Below, piece by piece: positions 4,140-6,351 of a stretch of 6,351 nt of DNA. A model generated the notes under the pieces. It was not told where the DNA came from. It saw only the letters and a list, made by a program, of their open reading frames with translations, and did not search any database. A program made the position numbers and the translations under genes. Every line of letters starts with the position of its first letter. Within the stretch, counting starts at the first letter, position 1. This DNA is from JANWKA01 sp035533815 (GTDB taxonomy: Bacteria; Bacteroidota; Bacteroidia; Chitinophagales; Chitinophagaceae): positions 1 through 6,351 of the forward strand of contig DATLTB010000099.1 in the NCBI GenBank assembly GCA_035533815.1. The letters are read 5' to 3'.

Positions 4140-5327
4140 ATGGCAAAAGAAACCTTCAAGCGGGATAAGCCCCATGTAAACATCGGCACGATCGGTCATG
4201 TGGATCATGGCAAGACCACCCTGACTGCCGCTATTACCGCCATACTGGCCAAAAAGGGGCTGGCCGAGAAAAGGGATTATGATTCCATTGATGCCGCACC
4301 CGAAGAAAAGGAAAGGGGGATTACCATCAACACCGCCCATGTGGAATATCAGACCGTGAAGCGCCATTATGCCCATGTGGATTGCCCGGGACATGCGGAC
4401 TATGTCAAGAATATGATCACCGGCGCTGCCCAGATGGATGGCGCGATCCTGGTCGTTGCCGCCACGGACGGCCCGATGCCGCAGACCAAGGAACATATCC
4501 TGCTGGCCCGCCAGGTAGGCGTGCCGCGGATTGTGGTATTCATGAACAAAGTGGACCTGGTGGATGACCCTGAACTTCTGGAACTGGTGGAAATCGAGAT
4601 CCGGGAGCTGTTGACTTCCTATGGATTTGACGGGGATAATGTCCCCATCATCAAAGGATCAGCTACCGGGGCCCTCGCCGGCGATGCCAAATGGGTGAAG
4701 GCCATTGACGAACTGATGGATGCGGTGGATACTTATATACCGCTTCCTCCCCGTCCCATCGATCAACCCTTCCTCATGTCTGTGGAAGATGTATTCTCCA
4801 TCACGGGACGCGGTACGGTGGGTACCGGCCGGATTGAAAGGGGAAAGATCAAAGTGGGGGATAACGTGGAAATCGTAGGGCTGATCCCCGAATCCCTGAA
4901 GTCTACCGTGACTGGCGTGGAGATGTTCAAGAAGATACTGGATGAAGGAGAAGCCGGTGATAATGCCGGTTTGCTGCTGCGCGGCATAGAGAAGAAAGAT
5001 ATCCGTCGTGGAATGGTGATCTGCCATCCGGGGTCCATTACCCCTCATACGGAATTCAAGTGTGAGGTATATGTGCTGAGCAAGGAAGAAGGGGGCCGCC
5101 ATACTCCTTTCTTCAATAAATACCGTCCCCAGTTCTATTTCCGGACCACGGACGTGACCGGGGAGGTGGAACTTTCCCAGGGTGTGGAAATGGTGATGCC
5201 GGGGGATAATGTGTCCCTGACGGTACACCTGATCCAACCTATTGCCATGGAAAAGGGACTCAAGTTCGCCATCCGCGAAGGGGGCCGCACCGTGGGGGCA
5301 GGACAGGTGACCGAGATACTGAAATAA
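4140..5327 (+). CDS. tuf: Elongation factor Tu
   Basis: EF-Tu carries aminoacyl-tRNA to the ribosomal A site as a GTP complex. The protein is 395 residues, the normal length. The GTPase domain shows the P-loop GHVDHGKT (19-26), switch I with RGITIN and Thr62, DCPGH (81-85) with catalytic His85, and NKVD (136-139). Domain 2 starts near 210 with FLMSVEDVFSITGRGTV, and domain 3 contains EEGGRHTPFF and YRPQFYFRTTDVTG; it ends with IREGGRTVGAGQV. One substitution is slightly unusual: Gly228 in GRGTVGTGR, where E. coli has Val and I recall Ala as common in Bacteroidota. The gene follows four tRNA genes and precedes tRNA-Trp, so the factor and several of its cargo tRNAs share a transcript. The start agrees with the conserved MAKE(T/K)F beginning. 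Confidence 0.99.
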   Translation: MAKETFKRDKPHVNIGTIGHVDHGKTTLTAAITAILAKKGLAEKRDYDSIDAAPEEKERGITINTAHVEYQTVKRHYAHVDCPGHADYVKNMITGAAQMDGAILVVAATDGPMPQTKEHILLARQVGVPRIVVFMNKVDLVDDPELLELVEIEIRELLTSYGFDGDNVPIIKGSATGALAGDAKWVKAIDELMDAVDTYIPLPPRPIDQPFLMSVEDVFSITGRGTVGTGRIERGKIKVGDNVEIVGLIPESLKSTVTGVEMFKKILDEGEAGDNAGLLLRGIEKKDIRRGMVICHPGSITPHTEFKCEVYVLSKEEGGRHTPFFNKYRPQFYFRTTDVTGEVELSQGVEMVMPGDNVSLTVHLIQPIAMEKGLKFAIREGGRTVGAGQVTEILK

Positions 5328-5377
5328 GGACCTTCCGGACTGGAAAATACGATTGGGTTAGGTCGGGCGGGTCATCA

Positions 5378-5448
5378 ACGGGCATAGTTCAATGGCAGAA
5401 TAGCGGTCTCCAAAACCGTTGATGGGAGTTCGAATCTCTCTGCCCGTG
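5378..5448 (+). tRNA. tRNA-Trp (anticodon CCA)
   Basis: A 71-base cloverleaf. The acceptor stem ACGGGCA pairs with TGCCCGT at 5441-5447, discriminator G5448. The anticodon stem GCGGT/ACCGT (with one G-U pair) encloses CTCCAAA with anticodon CCA at 5410-5412, reading UGG. The T-arm has GAGTTCGAATCTC. The 3' CCA is not encoded (CCG follows). It sits between tuf and secE, a placement common in Bacteroidota, and is likely cut from the tuf-secE-nusG transcript. Confidence 0.97.
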
Positions 5449-5495
5449 CCGCAAAAAGAGTAAGGGTTCAGGCAGAAAACATTAAGGCATACTTG

Positions 5496-5690
5496 ATGAA
5501 TAAAATACGGAATTACATCCGGGAATCCTATCACGAACTCGTGAACAAAGTATCCTGGCCCAGCATGGAGGAACTTCAATCTTCCACCATGATCGTCCTG
5601 CTGGCCACAGTGATCATCACCATTATTGTCTGGTTGATGGACCTGGGATCCAGCGGGATATTGAATTTTTATTACAACATGTTCAAATAA
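5496..5690 (+). CDS. secE: Preprotein translocase subunit SecE
   Basis: SecE clamps the two halves of SecY in the plasma-membrane translocon. This 64-residue protein is the short single-span form. An amphipathic N-terminal helix (about 2-18) leads to the family motif KVSWPSMEEL (18-27), followed by one membrane span (about 31-50, MIVLLATVIITIIVWLMDLG) and a short C-terminal tail. A TTG sits immediately before the ATG at 5496; ATG is preferred. The stop TAA overlaps the nusG ATG by one base (TAATG), so the two are probably translationally coupled. The pairing secE-nusG-rplK is conserved across bacteria. Confidence 0.96.
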   Translation: MNKIRNYIRESYHELVNKVSWPSMEELQSSTMIVLLATVIITIIVWLMDLGSSGILNFYYNMFK

Positions 5691-6256
5691 TGGAAACAGC
5701 GGTCAATCCGGTCCGGGAAACCAAATGGTATGTGCTCCGCGTGGTGAGCGGGAAGGAAAAGAAAGTCAAGGAATACCTGGACGTGGATATCCGCCGCTCC
5801 GGGTGGGGAACCGTGATCACCCAGGTTTTTGTACCCGTGGAGAAAGTATATAAAGTGCAGGCGGGGAAGAAAGTCATGCGGGAGAAGAATTTCTATCCGG
5901 GTTATGTGATGATCGAGGCGCTGGACGGGAAGCTGACCGATGAAATGATCTCCCACATCAATAATACCACCAATGTCATTCATTTCCTGGGCAAGGACAA
6001 GCCGGTTGCGCTGAGGAAAACCGAGGTGAATAAAATGCTGGGTAAAGTGGATGAAGTCGCCGATCAGGGGTTGACCATGAGCGAACCCTTCATCATCGGG
6101 GAAACGATCAAGATCATCGATGGCCCGTTCAATGATTTCAACGGTACGATTGAAGAGGTCAATGATGAAAAAAAGAAACTGAAGGTTAGCGTTAAAATAT
6201 TCGGAAGGGCCACACCGGTCGAACTCAATTTCATGCAGGTCGAAAAGATCAGCTGA
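5690..6256 (+). CDS. nusG: Transcription termination/antitermination factor NusG
   Basis: NusG binds the RNA polymerase clamp with its N-terminal domain and ribosomal protein uS10 or Rho with its C-terminal KOW domain. At 188 residues it is of ordinary length. The NGN domain (about 11-118) starts at TKWYVLRVVSGKEKKV and includes VFVPVEKV (47-54) and the hallmark FYPGYVMIE (68-76). A linker of about 15 residues follows, then the KOW domain (about 135-188) with GETIKIIDGPFNDFNGTIEEV, FGR (171-173) and LNFMQVEKI. The ATG overlaps the secE stop by one base. The next gene, rplK, begins 38 bases after the stop. Confidence 0.98.
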   Translation: METAVNPVRETKWYVLRVVSGKEKKVKEYLDVDIRRSGWGTVITQVFVPVEKVYKVQAGKKVMREKNFYPGYVMIEALDGKLTDEMISHINNTTNVIHFLGKDKPVALRKTEVNKMLGKVDEVADQGLTMSEPFIIGETIKIIDGPFNDFNGTIEEVNDEKKKLKVSVKIFGRATPVELNFMQVEKIS

Positions 6257-6294
6257 ACCTGGGACAGACTGAAATCCAAAAATGATTTAAAACC

Positions 6295-6351
6295 ATGGCA
6301 AAGGAAATCACCGGTTATGTGAAGTTGCAGGTCAAGGGGGGGCAGGCCAAT
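6295..6351 (+). CDS. rplK: 50S ribosomal protein uL11, 5' end only
   Basis: The window ends 19 codons into this gene. The translated start, MAKEITGYVKLQVKGGQAN, matches the N-terminus of uL11, where KLQ(I/V)KGGQAN leads into a proline-rich loop outside the window. uL11 forms the stalk base of the 50S subunit, near the GTPase-associated centre where EF-Tu and EF-G act. The ATG follows an A-rich stretch without a Shine-Dalgarno sequence. Position right after nusG agrees with the conserved secE-nusG-rplK-rplA order. Confidence 0.93.
   Translation, partial: MAKEITGYVKLQVKGGQAN

Noticed and set aside
5358..5579. Minus-strand open reading frame across tRNA-Trp and the start of secE
   Set aside because: It is the antisense of tRNA-Trp and of the well-supported secE gene.

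Overview
The window is a conserved chromosomal segment from a member of the Bacteroidota, most likely a Bacteroidia-type lineage of middling GC content. Three things point there: the gene order rpsU - xerC - hpf - tRNA cluster - tuf - tRNA-Trp - secE - nusG - rplK; promoter-like sites of the form TTTG/TTG - about 19-20 bp - TAnnTTTG; and the absence of convincing Shine-Dalgarno sequences before nearly every start codon, with A-rich leaders instead. No tRNA encodes its CCA end, so CCA must be added after transcription.

Layout. Bases 1-135 hold no gene but carry two adjacent strong inverted repeats, read here as the end of the leftward transcription unit. That minus-strand unit is ribE (riboflavin synthase), followed by a short-chain dehydrogenase of the HSDL2 type whose ATG overlaps the ribE stop codon by 4 bases. 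A 90-bp divergent gap separates it from the plus-strand genes: rpsU (bS21), a tyrosine recombinase of the XerC/XerD type, and hpf/raiA (short ribosome hibernation factor). A 265-bp non-coding stretch then contains the best promoter of the window. It drives tRNA-Thr(UGU), tRNA-Tyr(GUA), tRNA-Gly(UCC), tRNA-Thr(GGU) and tuf (EF-Tu). tRNA-Trp(CCA), secE, nusG and the first 19 codons of rplK follow on the same strand, leading into the ribosomal protein/RNA polymerase operon.

How the parts work together. Almost everything on the plus strand serves translation or its coupling to transcription and secretion: bS21 on the 30S platform, the hibernation factor that protects idle ribosomes, tRNAs with the elongation factor that delivers them, the SecE subunit of the translocon, and NusG, which links RNA polymerase to the ribosome. 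The Xer recombinase resolves chromosome dimers.

I see no mobile element, CRISPR array, defence system or clearly new gene system. The points worth a second look are non-coding: a head-to-head array of degenerate heptamers between two tRNAs, a perfect 14-bp palindrome inside the likely xerC promoter, an rpsU gene without the strong Shine-Dalgarno sequence reported as typical for its phylum, nested hairpins in the tuf leader, and the paired inverted repeats at the left end.
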